This document shows positions 1 through 9,117 of a stretch of 42,795 nucleotides of DNA, piece by piece (within the stretch, counting starts at the first letter, position 1; the number at the start of each line of letters is the position of its first letter). Source of the stretch: Welwitschia mirabilis. Lineage: Eukaryota > Gnetophyta > Gnetopsida > Welwitschiales. The stretch covers positions 9,256,858-9,299,652 of the forward strand of contig JBOZIK010000001.1 in assembly GCA_051453625.1 (NCBI GenBank), given 5' to 3'. The notes under the pieces were generated by a model, which saw only the letters and a program-made list of their open reading frames with translations, ran no database searches and was not told the DNA's origin. The position numbers and the translations under genes were made by a program.

Positions 1-414
1 ATGTTTTACATCAGCCAGTTCTTCACTGTCAGTCACTCCAGTCTTCCATTTGAGGGGCTTATTAGTTTGCTATACAGAAGGATGAGGAACTTGTCTCCCA
101 AGCCACTGGGGTTATATTTCCTTAAAAAAATGAACATATTCTATGAAACTATTAGACCTGCTCCTCCTCTGAAGAAGAAACAGAGAACAGAAGAAGGGCC
201 AAGCATAGGTGAAGTATCAAATGCTGATTTACTTCGGGCTATTCATGAGGTTCGTGACTTCACCAAGGCCATAACTAACAAGTTAAACAGGAAAATCGAC
301 CGTGTTCTCTTTGGATTACCAGCTTATGGTTTAGATATTCCTGCCAGCTCAGAAGAAGCAGCAGCACTAGGAGAGCAGCCATCTTTAGCTTCATCACCTT
401 GTCACTCTTCCTAG
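1..414 (+). pseudogene. C-terminal part of a Sirevirus-type env-like ORF (element A)
   Basis: An open frame enters from the left edge and ends in TAG at 412-414. The first ATG is at base 1, so the true start is probably outside the window. The product is hydrophilic, with a basic PPLKKKQR stretch, a helical segment (LLRAIHEVRDFTKAITNKL) and a Ser/Ala-rich tail. Plant ORFs annotated as putative plant transposon protein, which sit between pol and the 3' LTR of Sirevirus copia elements, end in a similar way. That identity rests mainly on context: polypurine tracts and a Sirevirus-like LTR follow directly. The first half of a comparable protein is seen at 25501-26361. No membrane segment is visible. 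The function of this ORF class is unknown. Confidence 0.5.
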
Positions 415-798
415 CCTTCCCTTGTCTTTTTCTTCATCTTATCTCTTCTAATCTTTTTGTATTGAACTCTCTCTGCAAAAATGTAATTTCTCTTTGGTAA
501 TACAAACATCTTTTGGGTTATTTTTTGTGTGTCTCTCCTCTATTTGTTTGTGTTACTTTTCATTGATGACAAAGGGGAAGAAAAATATGCGATTAATTTA
601 CATTTGTTTTTGGCTAACAATTGAAAATGGAGAATTTTTGTACATAATAGGTACCAACAAATTATGGGGGAGCGTTGTTTCAGCTAGCTCCTAGATTTAT
701 CTAACTATGGGGGAGCAATCTGTTTTCTTCCCAAATCATGAAAATCAAATCCTAACTTACGCACATTCAAAGTTTGTCATCATTGAAAAGGGGGAGAT
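415..798 (+). other. Element A 3' untranslated region with repeated polypurine tracts
   Basis: This is the non-coding stretch between the env-like stop and the LTR. Four purine-rich tracts are visible: AAAGGGGAAG at 571-580, ATGGGGGAGC in 663-672, ATGGGGGAGC in 706-715, and AAAAGGGGGAGA at 786-797, which abuts the LTR and would be the primer for plus-strand DNA synthesis. Several tracts upstream of the 3' LTR are a known feature of Sireviruses. The words before the first and last tracts also match (GTCATCATTG before the last, CATTGATGAC before the first), suggesting an old local duplication. Confidence 0.7.
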
Positions 799-862
799 TG
801 TTGGACCATACGTTCTCAATGATGAAGATTCTCAGTCAGAAGACAAGCTTTCTCTAGATCGA

Positions 863-1209
863 GACGTCTGCCCTATATAATTGGGACGTCCGACCATGTA
901 TGTGGTTTTATATACTGGGACGTCCGCCCTGAGAAATCAGGACGTCTGGAACCATACTTGGGTGTTTATACTGGGACGTCCACAGTGTGAATCCAGGACG
1001 TCTGACCCTGTATATGGGTTTGCTATTCCTGGACGTCCGCCCTAAGAAATCGGGACGTCCACCCTAAGAAATCAGGACGTCCGACCCTATACACGAATTT
1101 CTGTACCGGGACGTCCGCTCGGTGAAATCGGGACATCCAACCCTGTATTCAGTTTTTCTAGGAAAGGAGATTAAAAACCAGGACGTCCGAATTTCCTCGA
1201 TGGGACGTT
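863..1209 (+). repeat. Array of 13 GACGTC palindromes in the element A LTR
   Basis: Exact GACGTC copies start at 863, 885, 919, 941, 975, 997, 1032, 1054, 1076, 1110 and 1182. Near copies are GACATC at 1132 and GACGTT at 1204. Most sit in a GGGACGTCCG context. Start-to-start distances are 22, 34, 22, 34, 22, 35, 22, 22, 34, 22, 50 and 22, so pairs 22 bp apart repeat about every 56 bp. Paired copies are separated by a conserved linker resembling CCCTGAGAAATC. The block lies 350-690 bp upstream of the TATA box. GACGTC contains the ACGT core bound by plant bZIP factors; binding here is inference. Confidence 0.9.
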
Positions 1210-1526
1210 GGGGCTTATATTCATTGACGCGAAAATATAGCCGTCTATAAACGTTAACCACGGGTTTTAATTTTTCAACTGCCATTTATGGGCATTGGGC
1301 TTGTGATTAGAAGATCAAAGACCTAGCTTTTCTTCTTGTGCATATATATATTCCTAATGGATTGAAAAAAGATAATGCCTATCTTTTGAAAAGATCTTTT
1401 GGAGTTTTGAAAAAGGTTTTCTACAATCTAAAAGTTGTCTTTTTTGATCTGTGTTATCTATCAATCAACAAAGGATTATCTAAGCATTAAATGCGATGAC
1501 ATGTGCTAGATCTAGGCACTCTCCTA

Positions 1527-1570
1527 TCAGAGATCTCTCTCTCTCTCTCTATATATATGTATAGAGGCTC
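1527..1570 (+). promoter_or_regulatory. Core promoter of the element A LTR
   Basis: A CT dinucleotide run is followed by TATATATATG near 1550 and then AGAGGCTCAAGGG. The position inside the LTR, after the GACGTC array and about 330 bp before the LTR end, fits a U3/R junction. Transcription would start roughly 30 bp downstream. Confidence 0.6.
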
Positions 1571-1877
1571 AAGGGTTTGAGCAGAGGACTATAAGCCCTA
1601 AGAATTCCGTGTGAAGGAGTGGTTATAAAAGAACTCTGATTAAGGAAACCAGGAAGCTGATAGTTGTTTGCTGCTCCCTGAGAGTGGAGTACACTTAACC
1701 GAACTGCTATAAAAATCTGGTGCACGTGTTTCTTACTCTTAGTTTTTATTTATGTATCGGTTTTATTGATTCCCTCTTGTGTTGTCAAATCTATAATATT
1801 AATTTTGCTAAATAAGTTTTATTACCCTATTCACCCCCCCCAACCCCCTCTCTAGGGTGCCCCTAAGGATCCTAACA

Positions 1878-2257
1878 CTCTTTTGTTGCAATTTTCATTT
1901 CCCTTTAACTCACACAAGATATCTCTACTCTATAACCAAGACACAATTATAAACAATCCTTATAAACCTAACTCAAGATATATCTACACTACCCAATTAA
2001 GTATCTTCCAGGTTTCATCATCCACTCAAAAGGAGTTTGTTACCTACCCAAAGTTTCAAAGATGCACTTGTGGTTGATATCACTACTTGTGATGACCAAG
2101 CAAGGCCAAATTCCTGGAATCAAGAACATATCCCAACTTCAAAATGGTATAAACTACTCGTATAATATGTGAAAAATCATTTAGGTGATTTTCAAATATG
2201 GTGCCCAACCACAATAGAAAAGGATTTTGTAAAATGTAAAGAGAACCTACTTAATGG
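1878..2257. other. Non-coding spacer between elements A and B
   Basis: I see no gene. Two related words, AACTCACACAAGATATCTC and AACTCAAGATATATCTAC, lie about 60 bp apart, suggesting a degenerate direct repeat around 1908-2000. The sequence is AT-rich and matches no domain I recognise. Confidence 0.4.
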
Positions 2258-2716
2258 TGTTACAAAAATACACAACAACAAAGCGATTAAGGAAAGCAGC
2301 AAGAGAACACAAAGATAATGATTTACGTGGAAAACCATAGTGAGGAGAAAAACCACAGGAAAGCACTGCAGAGCTCTATTATCTTTTTGAAAGATTACAA
2401 GCCAAGAATAGGTTTCAAGCCAACAACAAGCTTTAGGCAAGAATGCCTCATAGAACTCTATCAACTCAATCTCTCTCTCATATAAACAACCCTCACACTG
2501 CTATTAAATAGGCCAAGGGTTACAGCCAATTAGGGTTACAAGCCAAAACCCTAAAGAGCGTATCATCCCTCTCTTAACACACGTCCCATCTCTACCTAAC
2601 GCCCCCAAGGATGGTTTTAAAATAGAAACCTCCTCTTACAATATTAAAGTGGAGCCAATGAAAAACATAATGTTAGGGACATTACAAAAGAATAAATTTG
2701 GCTTCACATATCAACA
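2258..2716 (-). repeat. 3' LTR of element B
   Basis: On the minus strand it begins TGTTGATATGTGAAGCC at 2716, directly after a short purine tract (GAGTGGGAGAA), and probably ends GTAACA at 2258. The right-hand 180 bp match the 5' LTR remnant at 6818-6995, for example the shared GTATCATCCCTCTCTTAACAC. A CCTATTTAATAG box near 2504-2515 may be the TATA element. The left edge is less certain than the right. Confidence 0.75.
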
Positions 2717-4740
2717 TTCTCCCACTCGAAGAGAAATTTAGCACATCTTCGAGTGCAGCTCTAGAGATGCATTGCTTTCCAAGCTTGCTCGGATCACGTG
2801 TCCAAGTGTATGCCATGACAGCACCGCTGATGTTTATATCCATTTATAGCCTTGGTCAAGAAAGCTACAAGATTCGCATGTGTATGGATTTTGTGAACAC
2901 CCAGCTTATTCTCCTCTAATGCTTCCCTGATGAAGTGGTACCTAACATCAATGTGCTTCGTCCGAGCATGGTATGCAACATCCTTTACCGAATAAATGGC
3001 ACTCTGACTATCGCAATAAATCACATCTTGTTGTTATTTCAACTCAAACTAGTGAAGTAAACACCTTAGCCACATCATTTCTTTAGTTGCCTCTGTCATA
3101 GCTATGTACTCTGCTTCTATAGGCGATAAAGCCACGTCTCTTTGCAAACGAGACATCCGACTAACAGGACCACCTCCCATTAAGAAAACATAATCAATAG
3201 TGCACTTTACTGTATCTTTACACTAAGCATAATTAGCATCCACATAACCAACAACATTTAATCCACTATGACCAAAACTCAGGCAATAATTTTGTGCACC
3301 TTTCAGATAGCGCAAGACCCATTTTATAGCTTTCCAATGCTTTGGGCCAGGGTTGCTCATGAAACGTAAGACAGCTCCCACTGCATATGAAATATCCGGT
3401 TTTGTGCAGACCATAGCATACATCAAGCTTCCAATAGCTAAAGCATAAGTAACCGCTTCCATTCTTTCCTGTTCCTCTTCTTTTTTTAGGCAATCCTCCA
3501 GAGACAATTGAAAATGACTTGCAAATGGTGTTCCGACCGGTTTACAGTCAGCTATGTTAAAACATTGTAATACTTGGCCCATGTAATCAGACTGAGTAAG
3601 CCACAGTTTTCCACATGATCTCTCCCTAGAAATTTTCATTCCAAGAATCTGTTTTGCAGGACCCAAGTCCTTGGTTGCAAAGCGATTTCCCATCTCCTTT
3701 TTTAGCCTCTTAATTTCCTATATGTCATTTCCAGCAACAAGCATATCATCAACATACAACAATAAAATAACAATCTTATTAGAAGCCTCTCCACGGAGAT
3801 AAATACAATGATCTACATCACTCCTCCTATATTAAGCTGTCAAATTTCTTATACCATTGCCTCGGTGCCTGTTTCAGACCATACAAACTTCTGTTCAACC
3901 TATAGACCAAGTTCTTCCCCTTGGTTTCAAAACCTCTAGGCAATTTCATAGAAATTCCTTCTTCAAGATCACCATGCAAAAAAGCAGTCTTAATATCCAA
4001 CTGCTCTAATTCCAAATTCAAGACAGCAACAATGGACAAGATAAACACAAATANNNNNNNNNNNNNNNNNNNNNNNNNNNNNNNNNNNNNNNNNNNNNNN
4101 NNNNNNNNNNNNNNNNNNNNNNNNNNNNNNNNNNNNNNTATAACGCTCCTTTCCATTTGCCACTTCCTTTATTTTGAAGACTCATCTATTAGACAAGGCA
4201 TGTTTCCTAGCTAGCAAGGAAACCACATCCCATGTATCATTATGCTTTAAAGCATCTAACTCTTTTTCATTGCAGCATTCCACTTCTCTGAGTTAGGTGA
4301 AAAGACAACTTCTTGATATGTTTCAGGTTCTCCTTTATCTGTGTACAGAATATAATGCAACGACAAAGAATACCTAATAGGTGCTCTATTGGGATGAGTA
4401 GACCTTTTTACCCAATGTGCATGAGTATGAGGCTCTCCTTAATCATCACCTTCTAAAAGATCAAGTTGTTGCAGTTCAAGTAAACTATCTTCATCTCCAT
4501 CATCCTCGTCATTAGGAGGATTACATGCTTTACCGTCATCCTCGTGATCTGGAATTTTAAAAGTCTTTTGCAAAGTGCTAAAGTTAGGAACTCTCTCCTT
4601 CTGGTTCTCTTCTAATGACTTGTAAAATATTTGTTGTTCATAGAAGACTACGTCACCTGATCTGATCACCTTCTTGTCCATTAGATCCCACAACTTGTAA
4701 CCAGATTGTCTCCTCCATAACCTAGAAAAACGCACCTACA
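2717..4740 (-). pseudogene. Element B reverse transcriptase and RNase H
   Basis: This is the pol C-terminal half, minus strand. From right to left it shows a linker to IN (4439-4735), RT with LDIKTAFLHGDLEE and YGLKQAPRQWYKKFD (3827-4020), the catalytic YVDD at 3745-3756, then TKDLGPAKQILGMKI and the segment TKPDISYAVG (3223-3693). RNase H follows, with EAEYIAMTEATKE and the KHIDVRYHFIRE and HTHANLV motifs near 2820-3110. These are hallmark Ty1/copia motifs. Gap 4054-4138 removes part of the RT, and stops separate the segments, so no complete enzyme can be made. The longest intact piece is 156 codons. Confidence 0.9.
4054..4138. other. Assembly gaps (first of ten in the window)
   Basis: Runs of N at 4054-4138, 11532-11631, 12860-13102, 17102-17201, 23425-23522, 30646-30655, 34039-34231, 35454-35553, 37721-37730 and 37964-38063. 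The four 100-N and two 10-N gaps are probably of unknown true size. All lie in retrotransposon sequence. Confidence 0.95.
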
Positions 4741-5500
4741 TGCATGTCCATCCAGTTTTCCTATGTTTTGCTGATGCACATACGTTTCACAGCCAAACAC
4801 CTACAAGTCAGAAAAAGATAGATTCCTCCCACTCCACATGGACTCCAGTATCCCTCCTTGAAGTGTTCAATGTGGTGACCTGTTTATAAGATATGCAGCT
4901 ATATCGATTGCTTCAAACCAAAGACGTTTTGGAACTCCAGATTGCTGCAACAATGAACGCAACCTTTCTAAAACAGTCCTATTATTTCTTTTAGCCACTC
5001 CATTATTCTGAGGTGTATATGGAGGTGCCTTTGTGTGGACAATTCCATCATCTCTACAAAACATCTCAAACTCACGAGAGGTGTATTCACCTCCATTATC
5101 TGTCACCAAGCGTTTAATTTTATAGCTTGATTCATTTTCCACTCTAGCTTTAAATTGTTTCTAAATATCAAAGACTCTATCTTTCGAGTGAATAGAAAAC
5201 AGCCAAGTTTTTCAACTGAAATCGTCAATAAATGTAACAAAATAAGATGCTCCACCAAAAAAGACATCATTGTTATAGGCCCAACAACATCAGAGTAAAC
5301 CAAATCTAACTTTCCAGTGCTTTTATTTCAAAAAATGGATTTCTTAAAGTTTACATGTTTTGCTTTTGCAACAGCACAATCGTTATAGAAATCTAAAGAA
5401 AGAGAATCAAACTATGGAAACAAGTCTTTAGAACTCGAAACCTTCATGCCTATTTCACCAAGATGTCCGAGTCTCTTATGCCAAAGAGACACGTCCTCAT
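4741..5500 (-). pseudogene. Element B integrase with GAG-pre-integrase motif
   Basis: The HHCC-side motif LWHKRLGHLGEIG reads at about 5452-5490 on the minus strand, followed leftwards by the integrase core: a VYSDVVGP segment (5280-5303), the DNGGEYTSREFE block carrying a catalytic Asp, and YTPQNNGVAKRNN, in which the usual third catalytic Glu is replaced (4867-5142). The expected Glu after NG is therefore lost as well as the frame being broken. It would have inserted element cDNA into chromosomes. Stops and frameshifts divide it into at least three pieces. Confidence 0.85.
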
Positions 5501-6760
5501 CACCAGCAACTGCAACACTATGCTTCACCACATCGGCATGCAAAGTGTACAAGGTTCCTTCTTTCTGTCATTGTGCCCGCACCATGGCGCCTTTCGTTAC
5601 TGTCCAGCCACCTACGCCAAAGAAGACTAAACAACTAGCAGCATCCAATTGACCTGCTAAGATTAAATAATAAGTTGATGCACATGTTTAACATCCTAAA
5701 GAAACAGTTTTTTGCCATTACTTCCTTACAGCATTACAAACCCAATTCCTTTGCTTTCACAGCATTGATCATCCCCCAAATACACCTACTGCTCTGAGAC
5801 TCTGTTATACAAAGAAAACATCAAGACATCTGGGCAGACATGAAAAGAAGAACCAGAAACCAGAATCCAAACATCAAGGCAAGAGTATTGAGAAACATTT
5901 ACTTCTTGTGCATCTGCAATCAACGCAACATCAACATCGCCTTCTGCATTCAACCCTCGTCCTTCTTCTTGGTTCTGCTAGTTACCTCCTTCCTTTTGTT
6001 TATACTTGATTTTCAAATTGTAGCAGTCATTGCGTAAATGGCCTTTCTTCATGCAGTGCCAACATTCAATGCTTTTGTTGACGGATTTTCCTCTACTCTT
6101 GCTTTACCAACATCCTCCTCCTCTAGTCTGAGAACGTCCTTTACGAACAGCAAGGGCTTCTCCAACAGACTCAATAGCCCTAGTCTTGTACCCATCCAGA
6201 AGCTTTGAAATCACAGTATCCAAGTGCAGCATAGTATCTGAGGCAGTCATCAAGATAGTGCGAACAGTCTCCCAAGCATCAAGTAAGGAACTCAAGACTG
6301 CAATTACCCTTAGGTTTTCTTCAAACATAACCCTCAGGTCTTCCAACTATGTGAACAGCCCATTCAGCTCATCCAGGTGTGCTTGCAATGACGCACCTTC
6401 TTTCATCTTCATCTTGAAAACCTTGGTAATAGTATAAAATTGGTTCATGCTAGTAAGCTGATCATACCTCTGCATCAAAATCTACCACAGTTCGACTATT
6501 GTAGAAATCTTGCTATGAGGTTGAAGAATCACATTGCCAAGGCACAGCCGAATCAACAAAATTGCCCTTCTATCAAGTTTCTTCCACTCTTCATCAGGAT
6601 ACTTCTTCAGCCATTCTATGTCAGAAAGTCTAGATGTCGCCTTCGCATCTGCTTCTGTCTTTAGGACAATGTCACATTCCTTTTGACAAAGGATGTCTTT
6701 CATCACAATCTTCCATACGCTCTAGTTTTGACAAAGGATGGCTCGTTTGCAAACACTCCA
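5501..6760 (-). pseudogene. Element B gag and protease remnant
   Basis: The minus-strand Gag contains SVWKIVMKDIL at its left start near 6706-6740, then EEWKKLDRRAILLIRLCLGN, a helical region (6104-6346) and a zinc knuckle CWHCMKKGHLRNDC at 6023-6064 (CX2CX4HX4C intact). This is the UBN2-type gag of copia elements. The knuckle would bind element RNA. The protease region (5501-5950) is too decayed to show an Asp-Ser-Gly site. At least one frameshift lies near 6705 and stops occur at about 6350 and 6480. The start codon region is lost where the LTR remnant is fused to gag. Confidence 0.8.
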
Positions 6761-6817
6761 TCGTCGTTTAACTGTACGGCTGTACAGACGGATGCCAAAC
6801 ACGTTGTACGGACATCA

Positions 6818-6995
6818 AAAAAATTTATAAGCCAAAACCCTGAAGAGGGTATCATCCCTCTCTTAACACATGTCCCATCTCTATCTAACGCCCACAAGGA
6901 TAGTTTTAAAATAGAAACCTCCTTAAAGAGGGGACAAGGAAAAACATAACATAAGGGACATTACAAAATAATAAATTTGGCTTCACATATCAACA
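6818..6995 (-). repeat. 5' LTR remnant of element B
   Basis: This matches the start of the 3' LTR: TGTTGATATG at 6995 on the minus strand, then the shared GTATCATCCCTCTCTTAACAC block. Similarity stops near 6818. The downstream half of the LTR and the tRNA primer site that should follow are absent, and the gag frame begins within about 100 bp. The 5' end of the element is therefore internally deleted. Confidence 0.75.
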
Positions 6996-7014
6996 TCTAG
7001 CACACATTAGAAAC

Positions 7015-7107
7015 ATGGAACGCTATGTGAGGCTGACTAAGAGACTTCACCAAAGGAAAACAATGCCTATGAAAGGATCAGATATGGAGGTTGCAGCTTC
7101 AAGGTGA
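7015..7107 (+). other. Short open frame next to element B; possible orphan exon
   Basis: ATG at 7015 opens a 30-codon frame ending in TGA at 7105-7107. The peptide is basic and Met-rich (MERYVRLTKRLHQRKTMPMK...). A splice-donor-like CAAG|GTGACT lies at its end (GT at 7104). It begins 20 bp from the edge of element B, so any upstream exon would have been separated by the insertion. I do not recognise the peptide and it may be chance. Confidence 0.15.
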
Positions 7108-7970
7108 CTAACTCTAGTCCTCTCTTCTAGGTTCATGATTTTCTAGTTGATTCTCGTTTAGACTTGCATTCATTGTTACTTAGTAGAATCAAATCAAGAT
7201 TTCAAGGTAATCACAAAAGCTAATCTTGTCATCCATTGCCTAACTTCTACACTTTCCATTTTGTCTTCAAACAAAACAAAACCCCAAAAAAAAAAAATTT
7301 AAAATACAAGTGTTCAACGACAAAATAAAAATGGAAGATAACAAGTGATTCAAATTGTGAATGAAAAAGAACATGATATAATGTTAGGTAAAATAATATA
7401 AAATGCGTTCCCTTGCCAAATTAGCAATAAAAATGAATGATGTAACAATATAAAAAGGCATAAACATATATTTATCTACTATCAGGAAGAAATCATACCT
7501 CAAATTCAATAGTCTCTTATAAAATCCTTTATCAAATGCATGTATATTTACATCTTATAGGTACAAAACCCTTGCACCAGTCAAGGGTAAAATCCTCTTC
7601 AAAAATGGGAAAAAGGTTAAGACAGCAGCTTAAAGGAGAGCAAGTAGCAAATTCTATGTCCAGATTTTACAAATTCTTGCAGAAAGAGAGGCATTGGAAT
7701 ACTGCAAGAATCTGTTTATCTTTTTCTTTTCTTTCAGATCGCTTATGGCTAGATAATAAAAGGCAAGAATTTATTTATATTTTTCTTGTTGAATTCCTAC
7801 TATGATCACAGAAAAACTACAATGACGGAGGATAACTGAAGAGATAACAACAATTTGGTTTTAGATTTTTTTTTTTTTGATAGGAAAAGAAAATTTACGT
7901 CACTTAAGAATACACATAAAATCCATTTAAAAGAACATGGTCCATCATCTTGCATGCAAGAATGAGTTAC
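7108..7970. other. No gene seen; expected place of the missing NSE4 3' exons
   Basis: The sequence is AT-rich with T and A runs (for example 7869-7880). I read both strands for the C-terminal kleisin domain of NSE4, which should follow the exon ending at 7971, and did not find it. The open frame at 7536-7805 (+) has no recognisable domain and is probably chance. Confidence 0.4.
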
Positions 7971-9117
7971 CTGCACAGGGGTAGTGTGTTCAGCAGGTTT
8001 TCTCCGAGATCTTGAATTGATAACCTTTCGTGGCTTGGGGCTGTTATCCATGGGTCCAACCCTACAATATCCGAGATTTTCAGCTTGATAGAAGAAAGAT
8101 ATTGGGTAAAGAGAACAACTCAATGAAGCGCGACATACATTGTGGAAATTCCTGCAGCATCACAGAAAACACCAGAAGCTTCAAGACCAATATCAGACCA
8201 AGAGATAGAAGGTGGGGTGTAATTCCAAGAAGATGTGCCTTCGAGGTGATTATTACAGTGGCTCCTTAAGAGGGCATTCATGAAATCCAATGGAGAGAAT
8301 CCATCAGAAGCCTTGCTACTCTTAACTGATTCAAAAAAATTGCTTGTTATGTAGAGCAATGCCTCAGCATCTGCTAGTTGTTCACGTGGCCTTTGTACTG
8401 CAAATTAAACAAGGGTTCTCAATTCATGGCAACTGTCCCCATATAAATTTGGAAAAAAGGGAAGGAAAAAAGAAGTATCATCATGCATACTTGCATAGTC
8501 TCTGTATCAGAAGTTAAACTGTACTCTTTTTCCTTTTTTTTTAAATTACTTAAGAAAGGAAAATAAGGAAATGAATCGGAAAAACAGAGAACATGTCTTA
8601 AAAGCACTGGAAGTGAAAATCAAATATATAAGTAGCTGAATCCAATAATGACAAGCACAAAGCTAAGTAAGTCTGTGTAAACAAACTATTTAGTGAAAGC
8701 CAAAGCACATGATTAGACAACAGAAAAGTACCATGATCATGCAATGTTTGAACCTTCGTAAAAAATGAATCGAAATTCTCAGAGTTCATCCTTAGTGGAA
8801 TTTCACGATCCTCTGCATTTCACAATATCTTCAGTATAAGTCTCCAATGTAAGTACTAATCACTCAATTGCTCATAAATACAGTTGGCACTTAAATCTCA
8901 ATTCTTCACCGGTCATTGAGTTCTTAAGATTCCTATACTGAAATCTTAACTTGCGCCTATCAAAGATGGTCTGTTTCTCTTCTTTATTTTCTGCACTGTG
9001 ATAATACATATTCCCTCTTGAGTTATCACCTCCCTGAGGGAGAGGATAAAACACCTGTTGAAAGGCAGTGCAGTTTCCAACTGATCTCTTGGGATGACAT
9101 GCATAATTCATCTTTTC
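7971..9117 (-). CDS. NSE4: NSE4-like SMC5/6 complex kleisin, four exons, 3' part missing
   Basis: The minus-strand exons I infer are 9117-8910 (ATG at 9111 just after a CAG acceptor), 8812-8732, 8397-8139 and 8061-7971. All junctions are GT/AG and the joins keep frame (T-E-D-R-E, DH-V-QRPREQ, STM-V-GPM). The peptide has FDRRKLRFQYRNLKNS, then QRPREQLADAEALL, FSPLDFMNALLR, ISWSDIGLEASGVF and VGPMDNSPKPRKV, which match the order in plant NSE4 proteins. NSE4 bridges SMC6 and SMC5 in the nuclear SMC5/6 DNA-repair complex. Only the N-terminal two thirds is present: the C-terminal kleisin domain that contacts the SMC5 head is not in the window, although the donor at 7970 (GTAACT) is intact. No internal stops occur. 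Either the rest lies beyond 7.9 kb of intron filled by element B, or the gene is truncated. Confidence 0.75.

Larger units (their letters stand above)
799..1877 (+). repeat. 3' LTR of Sirevirus-like copia element A
   Basis: The LTR starts with TGTTGGACC directly after the polypurine tract and ends with GGATCCTAACA, giving matching inverted ends (TGTT...AACA) and a length of 1079 bp. U3 holds a GACGTC array (separate entry), a CT run and a TATATATATG box near 1550. The 3' part has a C-rich run (about 1832-1850) ending in CTCTAGGG, a pattern typical of Sirevirus LTR ends. The five bases after it are CTCTT, a possible target-site copy, but the 5' LTR is outside the window. It could also be a solo LTR, but the upstream polypurine tracts and env-like tail argue against that. 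Confidence 0.85.
2258..6995 (-). mobile_element. Degenerate Ty1/copia element B (Tork/TNT1-like order gag-PR-IN-RT-RH)
   Basis: Read on the minus strand from right to left, this has a 5' LTR remnant (6818-6995), gag with a zinc knuckle, a decayed protease, a GAG-pre-integrase motif, integrase, reverse transcriptase, RNase H and a 3' LTR (2258-2716). Integrase before reverse transcriptase is the Ty1/copia order. The LTR starts are near-identical on both sides (TGTTGATATGTGAAGCC). Frames are broken by many stops, and an 85-N gap lies in the RT. No target-site duplication is visible: AATGG is left of 2258 and TCTAG is right of 6995. Element C (10759-14022) has related LTRs and lies on the same strand. 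Confidence 0.85.

Noticed and set aside
863-1209. CRISPR-like array, because of evenly spaced short repeats
   Set aside because: The repeat word is 6-10 bp, spacers are similar to each other, and it lies inside a plant LTR.
1831-1850. C-rich run near the end of the element A LTR as a G-quadruplex site
   Set aside because: Only two long C runs are present, so it does not meet the four-run rule.
7536-7805. An 89-codon + strand frame in the interval after NSE4
   Set aside because: No recognisable domain, AT-rich composition and no supporting splice or promoter signals.
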